From the NCBI GenBank assembly GCA_031258305.1, contig JAIRNA010000085.1, positions 1 to 39,756 of the forward strand: a DNA stretch of 39,756 bases, in the 5' to 3' direction. Numbering within the stretch: the stretch's first letter is position 1; the number at the start of each line of letters is the position of its first letter. Source of the stretch: Treponema sp. (GTDB lineage Bacteria; Spirochaetota; Spirochaetia; Treponematales; Breznakiellaceae). A program made the position numbers and the translations under genes. The notes beneath the pieces are model-generated. The model had not been told where the DNA came from. It saw nothing but the letters and a program-made list of their open reading frames with translations, and did not search any database. Below are positions 15,957 to 24,293 of this stretch, one piece after another.

Positions 15957-17045
15957 ATGATTTTATACGATCCTGCTGTAACCACGGTTCACCAAGACTA
16001 CGGCGTTATGATACCTATATCCGCTTCTCGGGCGGATAAGATAATTGATTTTCTAAAACAAAGCAAATCGCTAAACGGTAAGGCAAAGGTCTATAACCTC
16101 ACACAAGCCGCAGCAGCTGTTGATGCGAGCCTTGTTTACCAGAATATAATTACCCGTGCCGACCTCGAACAGACGCATGATAAAACTTTTGTCGCGGACC
16201 TCTATGGGCAAGGACTTGAAAAACGTCTGCTCACGGCATGGGAACTCATCGACAAGGATGGCAAGCCGAATCGCTATAGTCCGGAACAGGCAAAGAAGCC
16301 ATTGTCCGCGCTTTTTAGTACTGTGCTTAAACAAATTGCGGGAACCTATCTTGCCTGTCGTCTTGCGATGCAGGGAACGGATGGGGATAATTTCTGTTAT
16401 TACCTTGGCGGTGGAATGCATCATGCCCGTTATGATACAGGCGCGGGTTTTTGCCTCCTGAACGACATTGTTATTGCGGCGCAAAAAATGCTTGCCGAGA
16501 TGGATATAAACCTCGTGTGGTTCATCGACGTTGATGCACACAAGGGATGTGGAAGCGCGGAACTTTTGCAATTTGCCCGTAAAGCCAGAAAATTGGGCAA
16601 GGAGAAAAACGTTTTCAATCTTTCAATCCATATGGCCCACGGATGGCCCCTTGACGACCAAACCATCGCGGCAACGCTCCCCGGACGCGCCCCGCTCATC
16701 CCCTGTGATGTTGAAATTCCCATTGACAAAAATAGAGAAGCCGAATATCTTCCGGAACTCAAGAAAGGCATCCGCAAACTTGAAGAGCTTTCTGACTGGT
16801 GCAAACCGGATTTTGTCATTGTGGTTGCCGGGACAGACCCTTATGAGCATGACGGACTTCTTTCAAGCGGACTATTGCGTCTCTCTTTGGACCAGTGTGT
16901 TGAGCGGGATTTATTCATATACGGGTATCTGGCGGAAAGAGGGATTCCTTCGGCATGGCTCATGGCAGGTGGTTATGGGGAGCGGGCGTGGGAGCCTGCT
17001 GCGCAATTTCTGAAAGCCATTCATTCTTATAATAGTAATTATTGA
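15957..17045 (+). CDS. histone deacetylase / AcuC-family hydrolase
   Basis: This 362-residue enzyme has the arginase-deacetylase fold of the HDAC superfamily, which removes acyl groups from lysine or polyamines using one metal ion. The catalytic His pair is GGGMHHARYD (H155/H156). The metal ligands are in FIDVDAHKGCGS (D191, D193, H195) and GTDPYEHDG (D294), and the transition-state tyrosine is in MAGGYGE (Y340). Unlike classic AcuC, the post-metal loop reads HKGCGSAE rather than HHGDGTQ, so it belongs to a divergent bacterial branch and the substrate is uncertain. The start at 15957 is set by the promoter directly before it. An IS256 remnant abuts its 3' end. Confidence 0.88.
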   Translation: MILYDPAVTTVHQDYGVMIPISASRADKIIDFLKQSKSLNGKAKVYNLTQAAAAVDASLVYQNIITRADLEQTHDKTFVADLYGQGLEKRLLTAWELIDKDGKPNRYSPEQAKKPLSALFSTVLKQIAGTYLACRLAMQGTDGDNFCYYLGGGMHHARYDTGAGFCLLNDIVIAAQKMLAEMDINLVWFIDVDAHKGCGSAELLQFARKARKLGKEKNVFNLSIHMAHGWPLDDQTIAATLPGRAPLIPCDVEIPIDKNREAEYLPELKKGIRKLEELSDWCKPDFVIVVAGTDPYEHDGLLSSGLLRLSLDQCVERDLFIYGYLAERGIPSAWLMAGGYGERAWEPAAQFLKAIHSYNSNY

Positions 17046-17310
17046 GGGAAACCCGTCAATCCGTTAACCGCGGCAAGGAGGATCTCCGTTACCCTACGGT
17101 TTTACGTTCGTTCATGATACCCCTCCAGAACTTGGCCCCTTCATTTTGTTCAATCCACAGTCCATACGAAACTTCGTTTCGCCAAGCTCCTTTTGGATGT
17201 CTAAGCGTATCGCAAGCGCCAAATGATTTTTTGACCGTGCAGATGTCTTTCAGGTGGTCTTTGATTTACCGGGTCATCAATTCGGTACTAACGAGAAAGA
17301 AACAACTGAT
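17042..17310 (-). pseudogene. IS256-family transposase remnant
   Basis: Reading the minus strand from about 17300 downward gives MTR-stop-IKDHLKDI, then SYGLWIEQNEGAKFWRGI and MNERKTVG. After a one-base shift it continues VTEILLAAVNGLTGFPQ. These match the N-terminal and central blocks of IS256 (Mutator-type) transposases: GMTTRxIxxHLxxIY, LGLWIxxxEGAKFWxxV and ILIAxVDGLxGFPEA. The intervening DDE region is deleted. There is at least one nonsense codon, one frameshift and one internal deletion, so it is inactive. It ends against the stop of the deacetylase gene; no terminal inverted repeats were identified. Confidence 0.75.
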
Positions 17311-17408
17311 TTTTAAATCGCTGTGAATCAAATTCCATAACAATCCCTTATAGTTTTCTATAAAAAAGACCTTGAAACATCGCCTGATTAGAGAATGGAG
17401 AAGAGAAA

Positions 17409-18959
17409 ATGTTTGTAACGTCTTACACGCCGTTTGGGATTGACGGCGTTATTATACGGGTTGAAGCGGATATACGTAGGGGCATACCGGGCATTGATAT
17501 AACTGGTTTGGCGCAAGGCGCGGTGAAAGAAGCCAAGGAGCGGGTGAGAGTAGCGTTCCGCAATTCTGGTTTCGTGTTTCCATCTGACCGAGTTCTCATC
17601 AATCTTGCGCCGGCAGGTGTGCGGAAGGAAGGCGCGGCGCTCGACTTACCCATCGCTATTTCGGTAATGGCGGCCGCTGGAATTGCACCGCCGCCAGATA
17701 ATATTATGGTTCTGGGTGAATTGGAATTGTCCGGCAGTCTCCGTCCTGTGCGCGGCGTCCTTGCCGCTACAGCCGCGGGACTTGCAAACGGCGTAGATAA
17801 CTTCATCGTGCCTATAGAAAACGCGGATGAAGCCCGCATACTGACGCGGAACGTCGCGGCCGTGGCAACGCTCAAAGATGCGCTCGACGCCCTCGTTGTT
17901 AGGCATGAAACAGGCTCTCTCCCCATAGTTCCTGTAACGCCGCAAAATGAAACTGATGAACAAAACAAACCGTCGTTTGCAGGAGACTTCGCTGAGGTGA
18001 GAGGACAGGCTGTTTATAAGCGAGCATTGGAGATAGCCGCGGCCGGAGGACATAACCTGCTCGTATTCGGGACGCCAGGTGCGGGCAAAACTATGCTCGC
18101 GCGGCGTATGCCGTCTATTATGCCTACGCTCACGCCGGATGAAGCCGTCGAGGTAACGCGCCTCCACAGTCTCGCGGGGCAGTTGCAAGGTGGACTGGTG
18201 ACACGTCCGCCTTTCCGTAGTCCACATCATTCGGCAAGCGCCGAGGGAGTTTTAGGCGGCGGCAAGAGCGTACGCCCTGGTGAAATCAGCCTCGCCCATT
18301 TCGGCACGCTCTTTATGGACGAAGCCCTACAGTTTCGCGTCAATGTCCTGCAAGCCTTGAGGGAACCTCTCGAAGACCGCGTCATAAGCATCAGTAGGGC
18401 GGAAGGGCAGGCGCATTTACCTGCTGATTTTCAGCTCGTCATGACCGCAAACCCCTGTCCCTGCGGTAAACTCGGTATAGAAAACAGCGCCTGCCTCTGC
18501 TCACCGGAGGAAGTTCACCGGTACTGGCGTAAATTTGGCGGTGCGCTCATGGATCGTGTAGAATTGCGGGTCGCCGTGAATTCGCCCATAGAAAGAATAG
18601 AAAAAAACGTTTCGCTTATGGGAAGGAACGGCGAAGAGACGAGCGAACAAGTGGCGAAGCGGGTGGCGCAAGTAGTTACTATTCAACGGGAACGGTTTAA
18701 AGGGACAGGCGTTCGGCGCAACGCTCGTATGACACCTGCTCTAATAGAGGAACATTGCGCTCTTTCGGAAAAGGCGGAAAACGTCCTACGCTCGGCGATA
18801 GATAGGCTCGGCGCATCAGGACGCGCCTTTCACGGCGTAATCCGCGTTGCCCGTACCATCGCGGATTTGGAAGGTGGTGGTGCGATTCAGGGGTGCCATA
18901 TTGAGGAAGCAGTTCAATACCGCCGTCTCGGAGACGACCCTTACGATATACTTTGCTGA
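17409..18959 (+). CDS. YifB/ComM-family AAA+ ATPase
   Basis: The 516-residue protein has the YifB/ComM architecture: an N-terminal ribosomal-S5-like (ChlI) domain (about 1-165, with GIPGIDITGLAQGAVKEAKE and LAPAGVRKEGAALDLPIA), a Mg-chelatase-type AAA+ core and a C-terminal domain (VRNARMTPALIEE replaced here by GVRRNARMTPALIEEHC). Walker A is GTPGAGKT (221-228), Walker B is LFMDE (301-305), and the family-specific ANPCPCG (347-353) with downstream cysteines is present. ComM is a hexameric helicase that helps branch migration during integration of transformed DNA in naturally competent bacteria. A GGAGAAGAG ribosome site precedes the ATG. No other competence gene is adjacent. Confidence 0.93.
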   Translation: MFVTSYTPFGIDGVIIRVEADIRRGIPGIDITGLAQGAVKEAKERVRVAFRNSGFVFPSDRVLINLAPAGVRKEGAALDLPIAISVMAAAGIAPPPDNIMVLGELELSGSLRPVRGVLAATAAGLANGVDNFIVPIENADEARILTRNVAAVATLKDALDALVVRHETGSLPIVPVTPQNETDEQNKPSFAGDFAEVRGQAVYKRALEIAAAGGHNLLVFGTPGAGKTMLARRMPSIMPTLTPDEAVEVTRLHSLAGQLQGGLVTRPPFRSPHHSASAEGVLGGGKSVRPGEISLAHFGTLFMDEALQFRVNVLQALREPLEDRVISISRAEGQAHLPADFQLVMTANPCPCGKLGIENSACLCSPEEVHRYWRKFGGALMDRVELRVAVNSPIERIEKNVSLMGRNGEETSEQVAKRVAQVVTIQRERFKGTGVRRNARMTPALIEEHCALSEKAENVLRSAIDRLGASGRAFHGVIRVARTIADLEGGGAIQGCHIEEAVQYRRLGDDPYDILC

Positions 18960-19002
18960 TTCAGATCATACAAGACCACAATAAATGCCTCAAACACCGA
19001 TT

Positions 19003-19446
19003 CTAAACCATTCCGGTTCGTCTCCATTTTTCGACTCGGGCAAACGCCGTATTGATACGTACCGATTTCTCAGTGGCTTTCCGTATGTTTTCGGGATTCC
19101 CGATGTGTCTGTCCGGGTGGTGAATTTTGAGTAGACGCTTATAAGCCGTCTTGCACTCCTCGGAAGACGCTCCAAAGGGCAGTTCGAGCTCCGCAAAATC
19201 CGCTCTCAAGGCTTCCGGCGCACTTTTCTCTTCTTTTGCCCTTGTTCCGGGCGTCTCTCTCTCCGTTTTTGCATATGTTTTTCGTTCATTTCTACCGGAC
19301 CTGAGAAATTCTTCCACCTCGGCTTGTGCTTCGAGGATATCAGGATCTATGAAATTCTTTCTGTATGAACGGCTTTCTTCCCTGGGACCGATATCTTCGT
19401 TGAGATAACTTTTGATAACATCACCCAGTCTGTCAAAAATCCCCAT
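19003..19446 (-). CDS. J-domain protein, 147 aa
   Basis: The C-terminal 65 residues form a J domain, with AYKRLLKIHHPDRHIGN containing the essential HPD (110-112) and a following helix IRKATEKSVRINTAF. J domains stimulate the ATPase of DnaK. The N-terminal 80 residues are charged and low-complexity (EESRSYRKNF, RKTYAKTERETPGTRAKEEK) with a short amphipathic helix MGIFDRLGDVIKSYL at the start. No Gly/Phe region, zinc domain or substrate-binding domain is present, so it is not DnaJ itself but a specialised co-chaperone of unknown client. An AAGGAAG ribosome site precedes the ATG. It is convergent with the yifB-like gene and lies downstream of nothing on its strand except PBP1A, 44 bp away in the same direction. 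Confidence 0.85.
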   Translation of the reverse strand: MGIFDRLGDVIKSYLNEDIGPREESRSYRKNFIDPDILEAQAEVEEFLRSGRNERKTYAKTERETPGTRAKEEKSAPEALRADFAELELPFGASSEECKTAYKRLLKIHHPDRHIGNPENIRKATEKSVRINTAFARVEKWRRTGMV

Positions 19447-19490
19447 TTTTTCTTCCTTGTTCTGGGAGTTAAAAATGTACTCCCAACCTT

Positions 19491-22034
19491 CTAGTCAAGC
19501 AACGGATTGTAATCCGGTATTTCAAGCCCTTCATTCGGGTTTCTCTTTGTTTCCGAATACTGTAGAGCAGGCCCCCCCCCTTCGGTCATATTCAGAATGT
19601 CATCGGAAAGACTTGGCATCTTCAAGGCGCTGGTCAGTTCATCCATGTTCACAAGTCCCTGTATTGAGGTCCGAAACCCACCTGTAATGGAAGAATTTCC
19701 CGAATGGATGTCGCAATACTGATCCGGACAGGCGTCAGCGAGGAATGTGAGTGTTACTCTGCCTTCATCGCAGGCTTTGGTGGGAATGAGACCGGAACGG
19801 GCGCATACGGTCACGTCGACCACACCTGAAGCGGGGCGTGTAAAGTTCTTATAGGGCAGTCCCTGATGAATGTCGCGCATAAAATCACCCCACACGGGTC
19901 CCGCAAGAGTCGCACCAGTGAGGTTTAGCCCCAGGGAATTGCCTGGTTTGTCGAATCCGAACCATATCGCGGTTGTATAGTACGGAGTGAACCCCACGGT
20001 CCACGCATCTGACCAGTTTTGAGTGGTACCTGTCTTACCGGCGGCCGGCATACGGAAAGTTTCGCCGTTTTCGTCCTTAAAGACGAATTTGGAACCATAG
20101 CCTGAGCCCGAATAGAGCGTTCCCATCTCCACGGTTTTTTTGAGGAGTTGGGTCATCACGTAGGCGTTCTGGGGGGTTATAATCTGGATGTTTTTACCCT
20201 TTTCCTGCTGTTCCAACCGGATGTTCCGCTCGTTGTCGATGATGATTTTTCCGTTTCGGTCTTCGATGACGCGTATGGCGATGGGTTGAACCTCCCTTCC
20301 TTGGTTGGCGAAGACCGCGAAAGCCCGCGCCATCTGTATCGGCGCGACTGAGATGATACCCAGCCCCATGGGGTAGACGCGGGGGAAGGTGCGTCGAATC
20401 ACATCTGTGTCCGTTATGCCCATAAGCGCGGACGCACGGTTAATCGCCGCGTCAAAACCGATGCCGTCAAGCACTTTGAGAGACGGTACATTCATAGAAT
20501 GCGCCAATGCGCTGTAGAGCAGGACGGTTCCCTTCCATTCGCCTTGGAAATTGAGGGGGATATAGGGCGTTCCATCCTCGTTATGAAAGACAATGGGAAT
20601 ATCATAAATAAGGGTGGCGGGCGTGAATTTTCGTGTATCAATCGCCGCAGAATAGTAGAGAGGTTTGAAGGAACTGCCCGGCATAATCCGCCCCTGCGTG
20701 GCGCGGATAAGCTGGTTGGTGGCATCGTATTTTGAGCCCCCCACAATGGCCGTGACGTAGCCGGTTTCATTCTCAATGGCGATGAGCGCGCCTTCGACCA
20801 CGTTCTGGTCGATGGTTTCCTTGAGGTCCGCGAAGCCTTTATTGGTGAGAGTCTTGAGGTCTTCTATGCCGAACATAAGCGCGGCCATATCAATAACCGG
20901 GTTTATGACCTTAGTATAGCGAGACATAGTTCGCGCCTGATTACGAGCCGCCGCGGTACCGCGTACTCCGGTCATGTTGAATGACAAGGATAAAAGGTTA
21001 ATGATGGGAATGTAGGTATTTTCCGCCCTCACTAAACGATTACCTTTTGATGCTCCATATTCCCTGTTCGCCTTGACAAGCCCGGCAGACATATATTTTT
21101 CCGCGGCCGCCTGATGCTCAAGGTTCAGCGTTGTCCGCACCGTGTATCCATCCCGATAATAATCCATGGAACCATACATCATATTGTCAAGTTCGCGGCG
21201 CACGTATTCACTGAACCACGGGGCTTTGTCGTCTCGGTTGTAGTAGGCGGAAATCGAAGCCCGCGTGTAATCATAGTTGTCCCAGTATTCGTTGAATGAC
21301 GCGTCCGCCTCTTCCTTTGTCGCATAACCGAGTTCCACCATTTTATCAAGCACGGAACGCTGGCGTTCTCGCGCTACGTTGGGGTTGTCAAGAGGGTTGT
21401 ATTTCGCAGGGCTTGATAGTTGAATGACCAGAAGTGCGGCTTCGGCAAGAGTGATATCTTCTATTCCATGATTGAAAAAATATTTGCTAGCGGCTTGGAC
21501 TCCGTAGACACCTGGTCCCATATACATATAATTAAGATAAATTTCAAGGATTTCGTTCTTAGTGTAGCGACGTTCCATTTGGATCGCGAACCAAAGCTCG
21601 CGGATTTTGCGGGAAAGTGTGCGTTCCGTGCGGTCGGTATAAAGCGTGCCGGCGACTTGCTGGGTGATAGTGGAACCTCCGCCAAGACTCTGTCCCGTGA
21701 ACTGCCCGTAAAAAGCGCGGGCAATGCCGCGGATGCTGAAACCGTGGTGCTTATAAAACTCTGGGTCTTCACGGGCAAGCACCGCGTTTATGAGTCGCTG
21801 AGGAATCGTTCCTAACGGCACAAGCTCCCGTTTTTCATCTGCGGAAAATTCTGTGATGAGAACACCGTTTATGTCAACGAGCTTTGTAGGCAAAGCTGGC
21901 GCAAACTCCTGAAAATTTTCCTGATTCTTCATGTTTACCGTCTCAGCAAGCGCCAATCCTACACCTGCGGACACCGCCCCAACGATAATAACGGTAAGAA
22001 CCGCGAAAAAGGAGACAACAAATTTCGAACTCAT
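19491..22034 (-). CDS. penicillin-binding protein 1A
   Basis: This class A PBP (847 aa) polymerises and cross-links peptidoglycan. A membrane anchor (residues 5-30) is followed by a GT51 glycosyltransferase domain with the catalytic glutamate in AREDPEFYKHHG (E89) and GGGSTITQQVAGTL. The transpeptidase domain has SSFK (S454-K457), SMN (513-515) and KTGT (667-670). Between the two domains is a linker of about 100 residues. The C-terminal tail beyond the transpeptidase holds four cysteines (VCARSGLIPTKACDEG, ADACPDQYCDIHSG). A run of nine G on the coding strand encodes GGG in the sequence TEGGGPALQ, about 25 residues from the end; slippage there would alter the tail only. The ATG is preceded by a promoter rather than a ribosome site. 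Confidence 0.95.
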   Translation of the reverse strand: MSSKFVVSFFAVLTVIIVGAVSAGVGLALAETVNMKNQENFQEFAPALPTKLVDINGVLITEFSADEKRELVPLGTIPQRLINAVLAREDPEFYKHHGFSIRGIARAFYGQFTGQSLGGGSTITQQVAGTLYTDRTERTLSRKIRELWFAIQMERRYTKNEILEIYLNYMYMGPGVYGVQAASKYFFNHGIEDITLAEAALLVIQLSSPAKYNPLDNPNVARERQRSVLDKMVELGYATKEEADASFNEYWDNYDYTRASISAYYNRDDKAPWFSEYVRRELDNMMYGSMDYYRDGYTVRTTLNLEHQAAAEKYMSAGLVKANREYGASKGNRLVRAENTYIPIINLLSLSFNMTGVRGTAAARNQARTMSRYTKVINPVIDMAALMFGIEDLKTLTNKGFADLKETIDQNVVEGALIAIENETGYVTAIVGGSKYDATNQLIRATQGRIMPGSSFKPLYYSAAIDTRKFTPATLIYDIPIVFHNEDGTPYIPLNFQGEWKGTVLLYSALAHSMNVPSLKVLDGIGFDAAINRASALMGITDTDVIRRTFPRVYPMGLGIISVAPIQMARAFAVFANQGREVQPIAIRVIEDRNGKIIIDNERNIRLEQQEKGKNIQIITPQNAYVMTQLLKKTVEMGTLYSGSGYGSKFVFKDENGETFRMPAAGKTGTTQNWSDAWTVGFTPYYTTAIWFGFDKPGNSLGLNLTGATLAGPVWGDFMRDIHQGLPYKNFTRPASGVVDVTVCARSGLIPTKACDEGRVTLTFLADACPDQYCDIHSGNSSITGGFRTSIQGLVNMDELTSALKMPSLSDDILNMTEGGGPALQYSETKRNPNEGLEIPDYNPLLD

Positions 22035-22040
22035 ACGACA

Positions 22041-22069
22041 AGCCTATGCAAACAATGACTTTTTGTCAA
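22041..22069 (-). promoter_or_regulatory. PBP1A promoter, leaderless type
   Basis: Minus strand: TTGACA (22069-22064), 17 bp spacer, TAGGCT (22046-22041), then 6 bp to the ATG at 22034. The -35 is perfect; the -10 is weak (three of six matches). Confidence 0.5.
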
Positions 22070-22076
22070 GAGGGTC

Positions 22077-22217
22077 TCATAAGGAGTCAACGTGAAAGGT
22101 ATGATAGTTCAACAGAAACGGCATTTTGATAGAGGAGGTTGGAAACTGGAATGTAACTGCGTCGTCTCCAATAAATTTCACCCGCGAGATGTTTCCCAAA
22201 GATGCGCCCCGTTATAG
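22077..22217. other. two overlapping candidate small ORFs, strand undecided
   Basis: On the plus strand GTG at 22092 follows AAGGAG at 22081-22086 and opens a 41-codon frame (VKGMIVQQKRHFDRGG...), ending in the 5' arm of a hairpin. On the minus strand TTG at 22199 opens 40 codons (GNISRVKFIGDDAVTFQFPT...) ending just before the PBP1A promoter; its composition looks more protein-like. Neither matches a family I know. The minus-strand frame may be a remnant. Confidence 0.25.
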
Positions 22218-22241
22218 AAAGCGGACTTACGTCCGCTTTCT
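22216..22241. terminator. hairpin downstream of the rubredoxin-fusion gene
   Basis: AGAAAGCGGAC (22216-22226), loop TTAC, GTCCGCTTTCT (22231-22241): a perfect 11-bp stem 11 bp past the stop of the minus-strand gene, with no T-run on either side. Confidence 0.6.
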
Positions 22242-22251
22242 GAGAAAACCG

Positions 22252-22908
22252 TTATTCTATTTTTTCGAATGTATCCTTGCCGACTCCGCAGAGTGGGCAG
22301 GCCCAGTCGTCAGGCAATTCTTCGAAAGGAATATCGCCATCGTAAACATAACCGCACATAGGGCAGCGCCATTGGGCTTTCTTTTCAACGGGCGGCTTGC
22401 CTGTTTCTTTGAATTTCTTGAAAGCTTCGCTGGCAGATGCCTTCATGTTCAACTGATAATCCGCATAGAGTAAGGGTTTTGCGTCGGTTTTGCCGTTTTG
22501 GGCGTCTGTTATCTCGCATATAAACAAGGTATGAGTTTCAAATTCCTTGGATTCAAGTACCTTGCATCGGATAGAGGCAATGGCGCAGTCGAGAACGGGC
22601 AATCCATCTGTGAGAGAATAAGGCACATTCGCCCATTTGTCTACATCTCGCGCTGATTGAAACCCGAAGTTCGCCACGACAAACGGGTCCACATTCACGG
22701 GTAAAACGGAAAGCGTAAATTCACCTGTGTTTTTTATGAGCGCATTGGTCAAGTTATTTTTCATGCTCGATAGAATGAGAGCAGGCTGGGTCCCTGTGGA
22801 CACTTGGGCGACCGCGTCCACAACGCTGCCGCCGAATCGCCCTTCTTCTTTCTTGACCCCAACAACGTAGAGCCCGTAGGAAAGTTTCCATAAAGCTGTA
22901 TTATCCAT
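22252..22908 (-). CDS. flavin reductase-rubredoxin fusion (high-molecular-weight rubredoxin)
   Basis: The 218-residue protein joins an FMN-binding flavin-reductase-like domain (about 1-160: [21 protein letters not shown], then [19 protein letters not shown]) to a C-terminal rubredoxin domain. The rubredoxin has [13 protein letters not shown] and [16 protein letters not shown] with iron ligands C182, C185, C204 and C207. This arrangement is that of Hrb from anaerobes such as Moorella, which passes electrons from NAD(P)H to flavodiiron NO/O2 reductases. The partner flavodiiron protein is not in the window. A TAGGAG ribosome site precedes the ATG. A 12-bp palindrome lies 38 bp upstream of the start; the promoter boxes themselves are not clear. 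Confidence 0.93.
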   Translation of the reverse strand: MDNTALWKLSYGLYVVGVKKEEGRFGGSVVDAVAQVSTGTQPALILSSMKNNLTNALIKNTGEFTLSVLPVNVDPFVVANFGFQSARDVDKWANVPYSLTDGLPVLDCAIASIRCKVLESKEFETHTLFICEITDAQNGKTDAKPLLYADYQLNMKASASEAFKKFKETGKPPVEKKAQWRCPMCGYVYDGDIPFEELPDDWACPLCGVGKDTFEKIE

Positions 22909-22945
22909 ATTAATCTCCTAAATTAAAAATAGAGGTACTACGAAA

Positions 22946-22957
22946 GTATAATTATAC
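22946..22957. promoter_or_regulatory. GTATAATTATAC palindrome upstream of the rubredoxin fusion
   Basis: A perfect 12-bp palindrome in the promoter region of the gene starting at 22908. It overlaps a possible TATAAT and could be an operator for an oxidative-stress or redox regulator. Its function is inferred from position only. Confidence 0.35.
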
Positions 22958-23089
22958 AACAAGTCAAGTGAAATTCAGGGGAGAGAAATAGAATTTTTCC
23001 TGGGAATGAAATTCCCGCCATCCTGCCACAGTTTGTTGTTTCAGTATACTCTCCAGAGTACCTTTGATAATCTATTATAAAGAAAGATA

Positions 23090-23118
23090 TTGAAAAAATC
23101 AAGGAGATTTATTAGTAT
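23090..23118 (+). promoter_or_regulatory. dus promoter, leaderless type
   Basis: TTGAAA (23090-23095), 17 bp spacer, TAGTAT (23113-23118), then 6 bp to the ATG at 23125. An AAGGAG at 23101-23106 falls inside the spacer, 18 nt from the ATG, too far to serve as a normal ribosome site. Confidence 0.5.
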
Positions 23119-23124
23119 ACACAA

Positions 23125-24147
23125 ATGTTTTACCGCCCAATTCAAATCGGCTCGCTTTCTCTGGATGGCAATCTGTTTCTCGCTCCGGTTGCCGGCTATA
23201 CGGACAGGGCGTTTCGCTCGATATGCGTGGAACAGGGCGCGAATTTCACGTTTACGGAACTCGTATCTTCTGAAGCCCTGGTGCGGAATCCGCTTCTCTA
23301 TAGAGCTGATTCGCTGAATTCGTCAAAGATGAACATTTTACGCCGAGCGGATAATGAAACGCGGTACTGCATACAGCTTTTCGGCGCGAATCCGAATACG
23401 ATGTTCAAGGCGGCCGCTATGCTTGAGCCGTGTCGGCCCTCAGCCGTTGACATTAACGCGGGTTGTCCTGTTCCTAAAGTGACGAAGACGGGCGCAGGCG
23501 CGGCTTTGATGAAAACGCCTGCATTACTGGGACGCATCGTGGAGTCAGTGGTCCGCGCTTCCGAAGCGTTTCTAGGAGGCGTTCCTGTTACGGTGAAGAT
23601 ACGTTCCGGATGGGATTCGGATTCCCTCAATTACGCGATAACGGCGCGTATCGCGGTCGAGGCGGGCGCGTCAATGATCAGCCTCCACCCTCGTACCAGG
23701 GCGCAAGTCTACACGGGTAAAAGCGACTGGCGTCTTATCACGGACTTGGTTTCATGTATAGGCGCACCGGTCGCCGGTTCGGGCGACCTCTATTCGCCTC
23801 AGGACGCGGAACGTATGTTCAGGGAAACCGGTTGCGCCACATTGATGTTCGCCCGCGGCGCTATGGGAAACCCTTTTATTTTCGCCGAAACCCGCGCATT
23901 TTTGACGGGAGCCATGTGGACAGCGCCGTCCATTACCGAAAGACTGGAGACCGGCTTTCGGCAACTAGTACTTTTGACGCAAGACATAGGGGAAAGAATT
24001 GCATGCCGCGAAATGCGTAAACAGTTTTGCGCCTACACGAAAGGCGCCGAACACGGTGCAGAAATGCGGAATTATCTTACCCATGCCGAAACCATTGATG
24101 ATTATAGAAAAATATTGGATGGCGGATGTCTTTTCAAACTCGTGTGA
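23125..24147 (+). CDS. dus: tRNA-dihydrouridine synthase (DusB-like)
   Basis: This 340-residue FMN enzyme reduces uridine to dihydrouridine in tRNA D-loops. The TIM-barrel motifs are present: LAPVAGYTDRAFR at the N-terminus, the catalytic cysteine in DINAGCPVPKV (C114), the FMN-contacting VKIRSGWD, HPRTRAQVYTGKSDW and GSGDLYSPQDAERM followed by ARGAMGNPFIF. The C-terminal helical domain (REMRKQFCAYTKG) binds tRNA. The pattern of HPRTRAQxYTGxxDW fits the DusB subgroup of bacteria. It carries its own promoter. Next to it lies an exported transglutaminase-like gene in the same direction but with a separate promoter. Confidence 0.94.
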   Translation: MFYRPIQIGSLSLDGNLFLAPVAGYTDRAFRSICVEQGANFTFTELVSSEALVRNPLLYRADSLNSSKMNILRRADNETRYCIQLFGANPNTMFKAAAMLEPCRPSAVDINAGCPVPKVTKTGAGAALMKTPALLGRIVESVVRASEAFLGGVPVTVKIRSGWDSDSLNYAITARIAVEAGASMISLHPRTRAQVYTGKSDWRLITDLVSCIGAPVAGSGDLYSPQDAERMFRETGCATLMFARGAMGNPFIFAETRAFLTGAMWTAPSITERLETGFRQLVLLTQDIGERIACREMRKQFCAYTKGAEHGAEMRNYLTHAETIDDYRKILDGGCLFKLV

Positions 24148-24255
24148 GCTGAAAGCGCATGGTTGTTGGAGCGCCCCTAGCGTCCGTGCGCTTGAAAATC
24201 TAGCGGCTCAATATTTCAAACCAATGGCTCTTTTGTTAATAGATGAAATCTCCTC

Positions 24256-24284
24256 TTGACAAAATCCTGCTTTGATATTAATAA
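24256..24284 (+). promoter_or_regulatory. promoter of the transglutaminase-like gene
   Basis: TTGACA (24256-24261), 17 bp spacer, TAATAA (24279-24284), 9 bp to the ATG. The leader would be 2-3 nt, and there is no ribosome site. Confidence 0.55.
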
Positions 24285-24293
24285 AGAATAATT

